From positions 100,000 through 163,999 of the forward strand of contig NZ_FOND01000012.1 of the NCBI RefSeq assembly GCF_900112815.1: a stretch of DNA of 64,000 nt, given 5' to 3'. This DNA is from Blastococcus tunisiensis (lineage in GTDB: Bacteria; Actinomycetota; Actinomycetes; Mycobacteriales; Geodermatophilaceae). Position numbers and translations under genes: made by a program. Below are positions 27,209 through 35,876 of this stretch, piece after piece. The notes under the pieces were generated by a model. It did not search any database. It was given only the letters and a program-made list of their open reading frames with translations, and was not told the DNA's origin. Numbering within the stretch: position 1 is the first letter of the stretch; every line of letters begins with the position of its first letter.

Positions 27209-28207
27209 CTAGAACTCCTCGTCGTCGAAGGAGACCTGCCCGCCGATCCCCGTCTGGTAGGCCGAGACCCGGCGTTCGAAGAAGTTGGACAGCTCCTGCA
27301 CGTCCTGCAGCTCCATGAACGCGAACGGGTTCGCCGACCCGTACCGCGCCGGGATGCCCAGCAGCTCCAGCCGCCGGTCGGCGACGTGCTCCAGGTAGCC
27401 GCGCATGTCGGTCAGGCTCATGCCGGGCACTCCCCCGCCGAGCAGGTCCTCGGCGAACTGGACCTCGCACTCGACCGCCTCGGCCAGCATCTCGCTCACC
27501 TGGGCCTCGAACTCGTCGTCCCACAGGTCGGGTTCCTCGCGCCGGACGGTGTCCACGACGTCGAAGGCGAACGCCATGTGCATGGACTCGTCGCGGAACA
27601 CCCAGTTGGTCCCGCTGGCCAGCCCGTTGAGCAGCCCGCGCGACCGGAGGAAGTACACGTAGGCGAAGGCCCCGTAGAAGAACAGGCCCTCGATGCAGGC
27701 GGCGAAGCAGATCAGGTTGAGCAGGAACGCCCGCCGGTCCTCCCGCGTGCGCAGCTCGTCCAGGTTCCCGAGCGAGTCGATCCAGCGGAAGCAGAAATCG
27801 GCCTTCCGCTTGATCGACGGGATGTTCTCGACCGCGGCGAACGCCTCGTGCCGCTCGGTCTCGTCGGGGACGTAGGTGTCCAGCAGCGTCAGGTAGAACT
27901 GGACGTGGACGGCCTCCTCGAACAGCTGCCGGGAGAGGTACAGCCGGCCCTCGGGCGAGTTGACGTGCTGGTAGAGGTTCAGCACGAGGTTGTTGGCCAC
28001 GATCGTGTCGCCGGTCGCGAAGAAGGCGACCAGCCGGCTGACCAGATGCCGTTCGGCCGGTGTCATGCGCCGCAGGTCGGCGAGGTCGGTGTGCAGGTCG
28101 ACCTCCTCCACCGTCCAGGTGTTCTTGATGGCGTCGCGGAAGCGGTCGTAGAAGTGCGGGTAGCGCATCGGCCGGAGCGTGAGCTCCATCCCGGGGTCGA
28201 GCAGCAT
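27209..28207 (-). CDS. nrdB: Class I ribonucleotide reductase, beta subunit
   Basis: Diiron radical-generating subunit of 332 residues. FEEAVHVQFY contains the metal-ligand E-x-x-H and a tyrosine four residues after the His, at the position of the radical tyrosine of E. coli NrdB. RDESMHMAFAFDVV carries the second E-x-x-H. NNLVLNLYQHVNSPEGRLYL is the helix holding the first ligand; I cannot fix that ligand by eye. The C-terminal tail, which docks to the alpha subunit, ends GQVSFDDEEF. ATG at 28207 follows GGAG. Second gene of nrdAB, 53 nt after nrdA. Confidence 0.93.
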   Translation of the reverse strand: MLLDPGMELTLRPMRYPHFYDRFRDAIKNTWTVEEVDLHTDLADLRRMTPAERHLVSRLVAFFATGDTIVANNLVLNLYQHVNSPEGRLYLSRQLFEEAVHVQFYLTLLDTYVPDETERHEAFAAVENIPSIKRKADFCFRWIDSLGNLDELRTREDRRAFLLNLICFAACIEGLFFYGAFAYVYFLRSRGLLNGLASGTNWVFRDESMHMAFAFDVVDTVRREEPDLWDDEFEAQVSEMLAEAVECEVQFAEDLLGGGVPGMSLTDMRGYLEHVADRRLELLGIPARYGSANPFAFMELQDVQELSNFFERRVSAYQTGIGGQVSFDDEEF

Positions 28208-28260
28208 GGGGGTCTCCTGGGAACGATCGGTGGGGGTCGCGGGCGCGGGAACGGGCACGG

Positions 28261-30681
28261 TCACTCGCACGCCTCGCAGCTCTCCGGGTTCTCCAGCGAG
28301 CAGGCGACGGCGTCCTCCGCGGGAGCCGCCGGCCGCACCCCGACCGTGGCCTGCTGGATGCGCGTCGCCGGCCGCGAGCGCAGGTAGTAGGTGCTCTTCA
28401 GCCCGCTGGCCCAGGCGTAGCGGTACATCGACGACAACTTGCCGATGGTCGGGTTGGCCAGGAAGAGGTTCAGCGACTGGCTCTGGTCCACGTACGGCGC
28501 CCGGGCGGCCGCGAGGTCGATCAGCGCCTTCTGCGGCAGCTCCCAGGCGGTGCGGAACAGCCGGCGGGTCTCCTCGGGCAGTCCGGTGATGCCCTGGACC
28601 GACCCCTCGGCCCGCTTGAGGGCCTGGCGCGTCTCCTCGTCCCACCGGCCGAGCCGCTTGAGCTCGGCCACCAGCGCGCCGTTGACCTGGAGGAACTCCC
28701 CCGAGAGCGTCTCGCGCTTGAACAGGTTCGACACCTGCGGCTCGATGCACTCGTAGCAGCCCGCGATCGAGGCGATGGTCGCCGTCGGGGCGATCGCGAC
28801 CAGCAGCGAGTTGCGCAGCCCGTGCTCGGCGACGGCCGCGCGGAGGGCGTCCCACCGCGCGGTCGAGGTCGGCGTCACGCCCCACAGGTCCGGCTGCAGC
28901 TTCCCGCCGGCGGCCCGCGTCTGGCTGAACGCCGGGTGTGCGCCGAGCCGGGCGGCGAGCGCCGCCGAGGTCTCCAGCGCGGTAAGGTAGATCTCCTCGG
29001 AGATCCGGGTGGACAGCTCCAGCGCCTCCGGACCGTCGAACGGCAGCCCGAGGGCGAAGAAGACGTCCTGCAGGCCCATCAGGCCCAGGCCCACCGGGCG
29101 CCAGCGCGGGTTGCTCGCCGCGGCCTGCTCGCTCGGGTAGAAGTTGATGTCGATCACGCGGTCGAGGAAGTCCACCGCCGTGGCGACGGTGGCCCGCAGC
29201 CGCGCCCAGTCCACCCCCTCGGCCCGGCCGTCGGGCCTGATCAGCAGGTGCCGGGCCAGGTTGACCGAGCCGAGGTTGCAGACGGCGGTCTCGCTGTCGC
29301 TGGAGACCTCCATGATCTCGGTGCACAGGTTGGACAGGTGGACGACGTTGCCCGGTCGGGCCGTCTGGTTGCACGTGCGGTTGGCGGCGTCCTTGAACGT
29401 CATCCACCCGTTCCCCGTCTGGGCGAGGGTGCGCATCATCCGCCCGTACAGCTCCCGGGCGGGCACCTGGCGGACGATCCGGCCGGCCGCCTCCGCGGCC
29501 CGGTAGGCGGTGTCGAACTCCTCGCCCCACAGGTCCGGGAGCTCCGGCACCTCGTCGGGGTCGATCAGCGACCACGGCTCGTCGGCCTCGACGCGACGCA
29601 TGAACTCGTCGGGGATCCAGTTGGCCAGGTTGAGGTCGTGGGTGCGGCGCGCGTCCTCACCGGTGTTGTCGCGCAGCTCCAGGAACTCCTCGACGTCGGG
29701 GTGCCACGGCTCGAGGTAGACGCAGGCCGCGCCCTTGCGCCGCCCACCCTGGTTCACGGCGGCGACCGAGGCGTTGAGCGTGCGCAGCCACGGCACGATC
29801 CCGTTGGACTGGCCGTTCGTCCCGCGGATGAGTGCGCCGCGGGACCGGACGCGCGACCACGAGATGCCGATGCCGCCGGCGAACTTCGACAGGGCGGCCA
29901 CCTGGGCGTAGCGCTCGTAGATGGAGCCGAGCTCGTCGCGCGGGGAGTCGACGAGGTAGCAGGAGCTCATCTGGGTGTGCCGGGTGCCGGAGTTGAACAG
30001 GGTCGGCGAGCTGGGCAGGTAGGCCAGCGAGCTCATCAGCCGGTAGAAGGCGATGGCCTCGGCCGGCGTGCGCGAGAGCCCGCAGGCCACCCGGAGCAGC
30101 CAGTACTGGGGTGTCTCGATCACCAGGCGGGTGGTGGGGTGACGGAGCAGGTAGCGGTCGGCGACGGTGCGGAGGCCGAAGTACTCGAAGCGACGGTCGG
30201 CGTCGGGGTCGATCGCGTCGTCGAGCTTGCGAGCGTGCCGGGCCACGAAGTCCGCCGTCGCGTCCCCGATCAGTCCTTCCGCGTGGCCGAGCGCGATGCT
30301 CTGGCTGAACGAGGCGATCCCCTGGCCGGCGACCTCCTTGCGGACGAAGTTCGCCAGCAGCCGCCCGGCGAGCCGGGAGTACTCGGGCTCCTCCCCCGTC
30401 ATCTCCGCCGCCGTCCGGATGGAGAGCCGGTCCAGCTCGGCGCTGGTGGCCCCGTCGTAGAGGCCGCTGATGGTGCGGGTGGCCACCCGCAGCGGGTCCA
30501 CCCAGGCGAGGTCGTCGCACCAGCGCGCGACGGCTCGGACGATCTTGTTCACGTCGACCGGCTCGAGATCCCCGCTGCGCTTGCGCACCTGCATGGTGCT
30601 GCGGGGCGGTGCGGTGGCCGGTGGGGCTGTGTCGGCGGCAGGCGCGCTCGGGGCAGCCTGCGACTGGTCGGTCAGGGTCAT
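28261..30681 (-). CDS. nrdA: Class I ribonucleotide reductase, alpha subunit
   Basis: Catalytic subunit of 806 residues that reduces ribonucleoside diphosphates. A Pro/Ala-rich head is followed by an ATP-cone (MQVRKRSGDLEPVDVNKIVR) for activity regulation. SSCYLVDS and ETAVCNLGSVNLA hold the redox-active cysteines, NLCTEI is the active-site loop with the thiyl-radical cysteine, and APTATIASIAG is the diphosphate-binding motif. The tail ends ESCEACE, the CxxC that is re-reduced by thioredoxin or glutaredoxin. ATG at 30681 follows GGAG. The gene is preceded by a cobalamin riboswitch, as for B12-independent nrdAB in Streptomyces. Confidence 0.95.
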   Translation of the reverse strand: MTLTDQSQAAPSAPAADTAPPATAPPRSTMQVRKRSGDLEPVDVNKIVRAVARWCDDLAWVDPLRVATRTISGLYDGATSAELDRLSIRTAAEMTGEEPEYSRLAGRLLANFVRKEVAGQGIASFSQSIALGHAEGLIGDATADFVARHARKLDDAIDPDADRRFEYFGLRTVADRYLLRHPTTRLVIETPQYWLLRVACGLSRTPAEAIAFYRLMSSLAYLPSSPTLFNSGTRHTQMSSCYLVDSPRDELGSIYERYAQVAALSKFAGGIGISWSRVRSRGALIRGTNGQSNGIVPWLRTLNASVAAVNQGGRRKGAACVYLEPWHPDVEEFLELRDNTGEDARRTHDLNLANWIPDEFMRRVEADEPWSLIDPDEVPELPDLWGEEFDTAYRAAEAAGRIVRQVPARELYGRMMRTLAQTGNGWMTFKDAANRTCNQTARPGNVVHLSNLCTEIMEVSSDSETAVCNLGSVNLARHLLIRPDGRAEGVDWARLRATVATAVDFLDRVIDINFYPSEQAAASNPRWRPVGLGLMGLQDVFFALGLPFDGPEALELSTRISEEIYLTALETSAALAARLGAHPAFSQTRAAGGKLQPDLWGVTPTSTARWDALRAAVAEHGLRNSLLVAIAPTATIASIAGCYECIEPQVSNLFKRETLSGEFLQVNGALVAELKRLGRWDEETRQALKRAEGSVQGITGLPEETRRLFRTAWELPQKALIDLAAARAPYVDQSQSLNLFLANPTIGKLSSMYRYAWASGLKSTYYLRSRPATRIQQATVGVRPAAPAEDAVACSLENPESCEACE

Positions 30682-30786
30682 CTGCTCGCTCCTCGGAAGC
30701 CAGATCCGAGTCCGGGCGAGGATGAGCCGCCAGCCCAGGGTGGTGCCCGGGCTGTCCGACGGACCCGATCCCCGAGGTCCCGGACG

Positions 30787-30808
30787 ACCGCGCACGGGCG
30801 TGCGCGGT
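30787..30808 (-). promoter_or_regulatory. Expression-platform hairpin of the cobalamin riboswitch
   Basis: A perfect 9-bp stem with a 4-nt loop immediately follows the aptamer on the nrdA transcript. A second stem (30731-30736 with 30749-30754) lies closer to the nrdA start. Either could terminate transcription or mask translation when cobalamin is bound. Confidence 0.55.
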
Positions 30809-30985
30809 GCGGCTGGCAGGTCTTCGGACTCGCGGGCGCGCCGACCTGCCGGTCGGCTCCTACTGGCCGTCGCTTCCCAGGTGCTCGCGCACCCAGTGCA
30901 TGTGACGGCGGTCGTTCCCACTCACCGCTGCGGGACAGTCCCGGATTCCCACCGGGTTCCCTCTTGCCCCGGGCCACTCGCGCAG
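30809..30985 (-). ncRNA. Cobalamin (adenosylcobalamin) riboswitch upstream of nrdAB
   Basis: Read on the minus strand, the segment has the cobalamin aptamer blocks in order: GGTGGGAATCCGGGACTGTC, then CCGCAGCGGTGAGTGGGAAC, CACATGCACTGG, CTGGGAAGCGACGGCCAGTA, and a final GCGAGTCCGAAGACCTGCC. This block order is characteristic of actinobacterial B12 riboswitches. It lies about 130 nt before the nrdA start. In Streptomyces coelicolor the B12-independent class Ia nrdAB operon is repressed by such a switch when the B12-dependent class II enzyme can work. Ends are approximate. Confidence 0.93.
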
Positions 30986-31008
30986 AGCGGCCCGGACCAG
31001 CTGCACGA

Positions 31009-31056
31009 CCACCATATGTGGAGCCGAGTGCTGATGGACAGCACTACATGTTCGAT
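31009..31056 (-). promoter_or_regulatory. Two NrdR-box-like operators upstream of the riboswitch
   Basis: Two imperfect matches to the NrdR box (ACACWATATATWGTGT) lie at 31009-31024 (CCACCATATGTGGAGC on the + strand) and 31041-31056 (GCACTACATGTTCGAT). They are separated by exactly 16 bp, i.e. about three helical turns start to start, the usual spacing of paired NrdR boxes. They sit where the nrdAB promoter must be, just upstream of the riboswitch. Confidence 0.55.
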
Positions 31057-31081
31057 CGGCGTGTCGAGCCAGTGCTGGTGG

Positions 31082-31696
31082 TCAGCGGCTCTGCAGCGCG
31101 TCCAGGGCCACCGCCATCGACGCCGCGAGCCGGAAGTCCACCCGCGGGTCGGGCACGGTGACGACGTAGCGGTCCCGGATGGCCTTCTTCCGCTCGCTGG
31201 TCATCACCGGCTGCCCGGTCGCGGAGTCGACGAAGTCGAAGTGGAAGACGAACGGCACCCAGATCTCCCCGATCCACGGGATGAGGTCCCAGATCCGGCG
31301 CAGGATCGCGATGACCGGACGGCGCTCCCGGCCGACCGCCTGCAGGCCCGGGGCCGACAGGTTCCAGGTCGAGCGCAGCAGGCTGGCGCCGAACTGCTTG
31401 CTGAAGGTGCCGAGCACCCGGCCGTACTCGTCGTACACGTCGTGCTCGGCGTGCACGTCGAGCCGCTGGCGTGCCTTGAAGGAGAACACCGCCCGGCTCT
31501 TCGACTCGTCGGCGTAGAAGGTCACCTCCTCCTTGAGCTTCATCCGCTTCTGCTCGGCGAAGGCGAGCAGCTGCCCCTCGCCGCCGTCCGGGGTGGCGGC
31601 GCGGATCTCGTACCGGTTCACCATGACGGTGATCCGCTGCGAGACGAAGAACGACGGCACGGTCATCGGCGCCGGGGATCCCGCGGGCGTGGTCAC
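31082..31696 (-). CDS. LURP-one-related / scramblase-like family protein
   Basis: Protein of 204 residues with the tubby-like LOR fold: FFVSQRITVMVNRYEIRAAT, GQLLAFAEQKRMKLKEEVTF, ESKSRAVFSFKARQRLDVHA, DVYDEYGRVLGTFSKQFG and FRLAASMAVALDALQSR. Family members bind membranes or lipids in eukaryotes; the bacterial role is unknown. GTG at 31696 is preferred because GGAGG lies about 9 nt upstream (ATG 31666 is a shorter option). It is on the same strand as the PspC gene and may follow it in one unit. Confidence 0.85.
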   Translation of the reverse strand: MTTPAGSPAPMTVPSFFVSQRITVMVNRYEIRAATPDGGEGQLLAFAEQKRMKLKEEVTFYADESKSRAVFSFKARQRLDVHAEHDVYDEYGRVLGTFSKQFGASLLRSTWNLSAPGLQAVGRERRPVIAILRRIWDLIPWIGEIWVPFVFHFDFVDSATGQPVMTSERKKAIRDRYVVTVPDPRVDFRLAASMAVALDALQSR

Positions 31697-31749
31697 GGGG
31701 TGGGTCCTCCTGGGGGCGGGGTCGGTGGGCAGGCACATCCTGGCAGCGG

Positions 31750-32124
31750 TCAGCCCCTCGGCGGGGCCGAACGCGCGCCGTTCACCGCGCCGTGCAGGCG
31801 CTGGACGAGCTGCTCGAGCGGGCTGTCGGCCTGGTCGGGGTGGCGGGGGCCCGAGGGCACGAGGACCCACAGCAGCAGGTAGAGGACGACGCCGGCCCCG
31901 CCGGCGAGCGTCAGGCCGACGAAGCCGACCCGCCAGAGCACCGAGTCGATGCCGCTGTACTCGGCGAGGCCGCCGGAGACGCCCCCGATCATGCGATCGG
32001 TGCTGCTGCGGCGCAGCTGCGGCCGGGGCGGCGGGGCGGCGGGCGGGAGCTGCTGGTCGGCGGGCGGGGTCTGCCCGGGCGTCGGCTGGTCGGCGGGCGG
32101 GACGGGAGGAGGTGCACTGGTCAT
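31750..32124 (-). CDS. PspC domain membrane protein
   Basis: Protein of 124 residues. A Pro-rich cytoplasmic head (~35 residues) precedes a PspC domain: RRSSTDRMIGGVSGGLAEYS, GIDSVLWRVGFVGLTLAGGA and the helix GVVLYLLLWVLVP. PspC-domain proteins take part in envelope-stress sensing. The short charged tail ends in a helical segment (SPLEQLVQRLHGAVNGA). ATG at 32124 has GGAGGAGG about 12 nt upstream. It diverges from the second sdh operon across ~260 nt in which I see no certain element. Confidence 0.88.
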   Translation of the reverse strand: MTSAPPPVPPADQPTPGQTPPADQQLPPAAPPPRPQLRRSSTDRMIGGVSGGLAEYSGIDSVLWRVGFVGLTLAGGAGVVLYLLLWVLVPSGPRHPDQADSPLEQLVQRLHGAVNGARSAPPRG

Positions 32125-32383
32125 GCCGATGAGCCTGCCGGTGGAGCGCCCGGCGATCCATCCGGTGACCCCCTGATCCGACCCTGGTTCCGCGCCTCGG
32201 GGTGTCCCCCGGCGCGTCCCGCCGGGCGGCGCGAAAACCCTTCCCCCTCCCCGGCGTCCGTGATCCACTGCGCTCCTCCCCCGCCGCGTCGTCGGCGTCG
32301 GCAGCGAAGCTGGAGGCAGGAATGCCGCTCGGGCAGGGAACCGTCACTCGCGCGACCGGCGCCGGCCCGGGCTCCCCGGCCTC

Positions 32384-33214
32384 GTGACCGCCACGGCCCC
32401 CCGGGGGACGGGGGCGGTCACTCCCGGGCGGGGCGACGGGGGACCTGCCCCGCGCCGCGCGGCGATCGCCGAACGCACCCTGCGCACCGACCGGTGGTGG
32501 GTGCAGCCGCTGGTCACCGTCGTCGTGCTGGTGCTGTTCATCGCGTACTCGACGTTCCGGGCGTTCCAGAACGCCTACTACTACGCCGAGCCCTACGTCT
32601 CGCCGTTCTACTCCCCCTGCATCACCACCCGGTGCGAGGGCGACAGCTTCCCCGAGTTCTTCGAGGGCCCGTCCTGGATCTCCCCGGCGCTCTACATCCT
32701 GGTGCTGCCGCTGGGCATCCGGCTGACCTGCTACTACTACCGCAAGGCGTACTACCGGTCGTTCTGGCTCTCCCCGCCGGCGTGCGCGGTCGCCGAGCCG
32801 CACGGCCGGTACACCGGCGAGACGCGGCTCCCGCTGATCGGCCAGAACATCCACCGGTACTTCCTGTACGCGGCGCTGGTGTTCAACGTGATCCTCTTCT
32901 ACGAGGCGTTCGCGTCGTTCCGGGACGAGACCGGCGAGTGGGGGCACATGGGGCTGGGCACCCTGATCCTGCTGGTGAACGCCGTCCTGCTCTTCATGTA
33001 CTCGATCTCCTGCCACTCCTGCCGGCACATCGTGGGCGGACGGCTGAACTCCTTCTCCAAGCACCCGCTGCGGTACAGGGCGTGGACCTGGGTGTCCAAG
33101 CAGAACGCCCGCCACATGCAGTACGCCTGGATCTCGCTGTTCGGCGTCGCCTTCGCCGACTTCTACGTGTTCCTGCTGGCCACCGGCACGATCAGCGATC
33201 TGCGGTTCTTCTGA
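32384..33214 (+). CDS. Succinate dehydrogenase/fumarate reductase membrane anchor (Sdh1-like)
   Basis: Membrane protein of 276 residues with about five hydrophobic segments (LVTVVVLVLFIAYSTFRAF, ALYILVLPLGIRLTCYYYR, YFLYAALVFNVILFYEAFA, LGTLILLVNAVLLFMYSI, AWISLFGVAFADFYVFLLA). Histidines at CHSCRHIVGG and QNIHRYF could ligate heme. Size and gene order match the anchor of mycobacterial Sdh1 (Rv0249c-like) rather than classical SdhC/D. GTG at 32384 is used; the ribosome-binding site is poor. It heads the operon with the next two genes. Confidence 0.85.
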   Translation: MTATAPRGTGAVTPGRGDGGPAPRRAAIAERTLRTDRWWVQPLVTVVVLVLFIAYSTFRAFQNAYYYAEPYVSPFYSPCITTRCEGDSFPEFFEGPSWISPALYILVLPLGIRLTCYYYRKAYYRSFWLSPPACAVAEPHGRYTGETRLPLIGQNIHRYFLYAALVFNVILFYEAFASFRDETGEWGHMGLGTLILLVNAVLLFMYSISCHSCRHIVGGRLNSFSKHPLRYRAWTWVSKQNARHMQYAWISLFGVAFADFYVFLLATGTISDLRFF

Positions 33215-33230
33215 TGACGGGGTTCTTCTG

Positions 33231-35051
33231 ATGGAGCTCGAGCGGCACGAGTACGACGTCGTCGTGGTCGGGGCGGGAGGTGCGGGCCTGCGGGCCGCCA
33301 TCGAAGCCCAGGAGAACGGGGCGCGGACGGCGGTGGTGTGCAAGTCCCTGCTCGGCAAGGCGCACACGGTCATGGCGGAGGGCGGGATCGCCGCGGCGAT
33401 GGCGAACCTGTACCCGGAGGACAACTGGCGGGTGCACTTCCGGGACACCATGCGCGGCGGCAAGATGCTCAACCACTGGCGCATGGCCCAGCTGCACGCC
33501 CAGGAGGCCCCCGACCGGGTGCGCGAGCTCGAGGACTGGGGTGCGCTGTTCGACCGCACCCCCGACGGCCTGATCAGCCAGCGGGACTTCGGCGGCCACC
33601 GGTACGCCCGTCTCGCGCACGTCGGCGACCGGACCGGCCTGGAGCTGATCCGCACCCTGCAGCAGCGCACCGTCGCCCTCGGCATCGACGTCTTCATGGA
33701 GTGCACGGTCACCCGGCTGCTCACCGGCCCGGCCGGGGACGGCGGTCCGGACGAGGTGACCGGTGCCTTCGGCTACTGGCGGGAATCGGGGCGCTTCGTC
33801 GCCTGGCAGGCGCCGTCGGTGGTGCTCGCGACGGGCGGCATCGGCAAGTCCTACAAGGTGACGTCGAACTCGTGGGAGTACACCGGCGACGGGCACTCCC
33901 TGGCGCTGCAGGCCGGGGCGACGCTGGTGAACATGGAGTTCGTCCAGTTCCACCCGACCGGGATGGTCTGGCCGCCCTCGGTGCGCGGGATCCTGGTGAC
34001 CGAGAGCGTGCGCGGCGACGGCGGGATCCTGAAGAACTCCGCCGGCAACCGGTTCATGTTCGACTACATCCCCGACTTCTTCCGCAAGGAGACGGCGGAG
34101 ACCGAGGCCGAGGCCGACCGCTGGTACGACGACAAGAAGAACAACCGTCGCCCACCCGAACTGCTGCCCCGCGACGAGGTCGCCCGGGCCATCAACAGCG
34201 AGGTGAAGGCCGGCCGGGGCTCCCCGCACGGCGGCGTCTTCCTCGACATCGCCTCGCGCCGGTCGGCGGAGTACATCCGCAAGCGGCTGCCGTCGATGTA
34301 CCACCAGTTCCGGGAGCTGGCCGAGGTCGACATCACCGCCGAGGCCATGGAGGTCGGGCCCACCTGCCACTACGTCATGGGCGGGGTGGAGGTCGACCCC
34401 GACACCGAGGCCGCCCGCGTGCCGGGGCTGTTCGCGGCCGGGGAGGTCGCCGGCGGCATGCACGGCTCCAACCGGCTCGGCGGCAACTCGCTGTCGGACC
34501 TGCTCGTCTTCGGCCGGCGCGCGGGGCTGGCGGCCGCCGAGCACGCCCTGAAGCGGATCGACCGGACGCACCTGCGCGACGACGCCCTGGCCGACGCCGC
34601 CCGCGCGGCCCTGGCCCCCTTCGAGCGGGAGGGCGGGGAGAACCCCTACACCGTGCAGCACGACCTGCAGCAGACGATGCACGACCTGGTCGGGATCATC
34701 CGGACCGCGCCGGAGATGGAGCAGGCGCTGGAGCGCATCGCGGCGCTCAAGGAGCGGGTGGCGAACCTGTCGGTCGAGGGCCACCGGCAGTACAACCCCG
34801 GCTGGCACCTGGCGCTGGACCTGCCGCACATGCTGGTGGTCAGCGAGTGCATCGCCCGGGCGGCGCTGGAGCGGCAGGAGAGCCGGGGCGGGCACACCCG
34901 CGACGACTTCCCCGCGACCGACGACGAGTGGGCGCGGACCAACCTGATCTGCGCCCAGGCACCGGACGGCTCCGTCGCGCTGACCCGCCAGCCGCTCCCC
35001 CGGATGCCGGCCGAGCTCGCCGACGTGTTCGAGGAGGTGTCCGCGTCATGA
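33231..35051 (+). CDS. sdhA: Succinate dehydrogenase/fumarate reductase flavoprotein, second set
   Basis: FAD subunit of 606 residues: dinucleotide fold VVVVGAGGAGLRAAIEAQEN, FAD-histidine block KAHTVMAEGGIAAAMAN, substrate region VQFHPTGMVWPPSVRGILVT and HGSNRLGGNSLSDLLVFGRR. It differs strongly from the first SdhA (HPTG instead of HPTC, shorter). Its ATG follows the anchor gene by 16 nt, where a 17-bp tandem duplication is seen. The stop overlaps the next gene (ATGA). It likely acts with menaquinone; the direction (succinate oxidation or fumarate reduction) cannot be told from the sequence. Confidence 0.94.
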   Translation: MELERHEYDVVVVGAGGAGLRAAIEAQENGARTAVVCKSLLGKAHTVMAEGGIAAAMANLYPEDNWRVHFRDTMRGGKMLNHWRMAQLHAQEAPDRVRELEDWGALFDRTPDGLISQRDFGGHRYARLAHVGDRTGLELIRTLQQRTVALGIDVFMECTVTRLLTGPAGDGGPDEVTGAFGYWRESGRFVAWQAPSVVLATGGIGKSYKVTSNSWEYTGDGHSLALQAGATLVNMEFVQFHPTGMVWPPSVRGILVTESVRGDGGILKNSAGNRFMFDYIPDFFRKETAETEAEADRWYDDKKNNRRPPELLPRDEVARAINSEVKAGRGSPHGGVFLDIASRRSAEYIRKRLPSMYHQFRELAEVDITAEAMEVGPTCHYVMGGVEVDPDTEAARVPGLFAAGEVAGGMHGSNRLGGNSLSDLLVFGRRAGLAAAEHALKRIDRTHLRDDALADAARAALAPFEREGGENPYTVQHDLQQTMHDLVGIIRTAPEMEQALERIAALKERVANLSVEGHRQYNPGWHLALDLPHMLVVSECIARAALERQESRGGHTRDDFPATDDEWARTNLICAQAPDGSVALTRQPLPRMPAELADVFEEVSAS

Positions 35052-35803
35052 GCTACGACGCGACGTTCCGGGTCTGGCGCGGCGACGCCGAGGGCGGGGA
35101 CCTGCAGTCGTTCACGGTGGCGGTGAACGAGGGCGAGGTGGTGCTCGACGTCATCCACCGGCTGCAGTCGACGCAGGTCGGTGACCTCGCCGTCCGGTGG
35201 AACTGCAAGGCCGGCAAGTGCGGCTCGTGCAGCGCCGAGATCAACGGTCGCCCGCGGCTGATGTGCATGACCCGGATGAGCACCTTCGGCGAGGACGAGA
35301 CGGTGACGGTCACCCCGCTGCGCGCCTTCCCGGTCATCCGCGACCTGGTCACCGACGTCTCTTTCAACTACGAGCAGGCCGCGCGGATCCCGGCGTTCAC
35401 CCCCAAGGCGCGGGAGGAGGACGGCAACCACCGGATGCAGCAGGTCGACGTCGAGCGCTCCCAGGAGTTCCGCAAGTGCATCGAGTGCTGGCTCTGCCAG
35501 GACGTCTGCCACGTCATCCGCGACCACGAGGGGAACAAGGCGGCATTCTCCGGGCCGCGGTTCATGATCCGGCTGGCCGAGCTCGACATGCACCCGCTGG
35601 ACACGGTGGACCGGCGCGACGCGGCCCAGGACGAGTTCGGCCTCGGCTACTGCAACATCACCAAGTGCTGCAGCGAGGTCTGCCCGGAGGGCATCCACAT
35701 CACCGACAACGGCATCATCCCGCTGAAGGAGCGGGTGGTGGACCGGCGGTTCGACCCGCTCACCTGGCTCGGCTCGAAGATCGGCCGGCGCCCCCAGGCG
35801 TGA
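35048..35803 (+). CDS. sdhB: Succinate dehydrogenase/fumarate reductase iron-sulfur subunit, second set
   Basis: Iron-sulfur subunit of 251 residues. [2Fe-2S] ligands are in CKAGKCGSCSAEI plus LMCMTR. The C-terminal clusters use CIECWLCQDVCHVI and CNITKCCSEVCPEGI. This is the variant set seen in Sdh1-type enzymes, unlike [12 protein letters not shown] in the first operon. The ATG overlaps the flavoprotein stop by 4 nt. It closes the three-gene operon. Confidence 0.94.
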   Translation: MSYDATFRVWRGDAEGGDLQSFTVAVNEGEVVLDVIHRLQSTQVGDLAVRWNCKAGKCGSCSAEINGRPRLMCMTRMSTFGEDETVTVTPLRAFPVIRDLVTDVSFNYEQAARIPAFTPKAREEDGNHRMQQVDVERSQEFRKCIECWLCQDVCHVIRDHEGNKAAFSGPRFMIRLAELDMHPLDTVDRRDAAQDEFGLGYCNITKCCSEVCPEGIHITDNGIIPLKERVVDRRFDPLTWLGSKIGRRPQA

Positions 35804-35876
35804 GGACCGCGCCGCCGCACGCTCCCGGCGGTGCCGCGGGCGGGGGCCGGCAGCCTGCGTGCGACGATGCCGTCTC

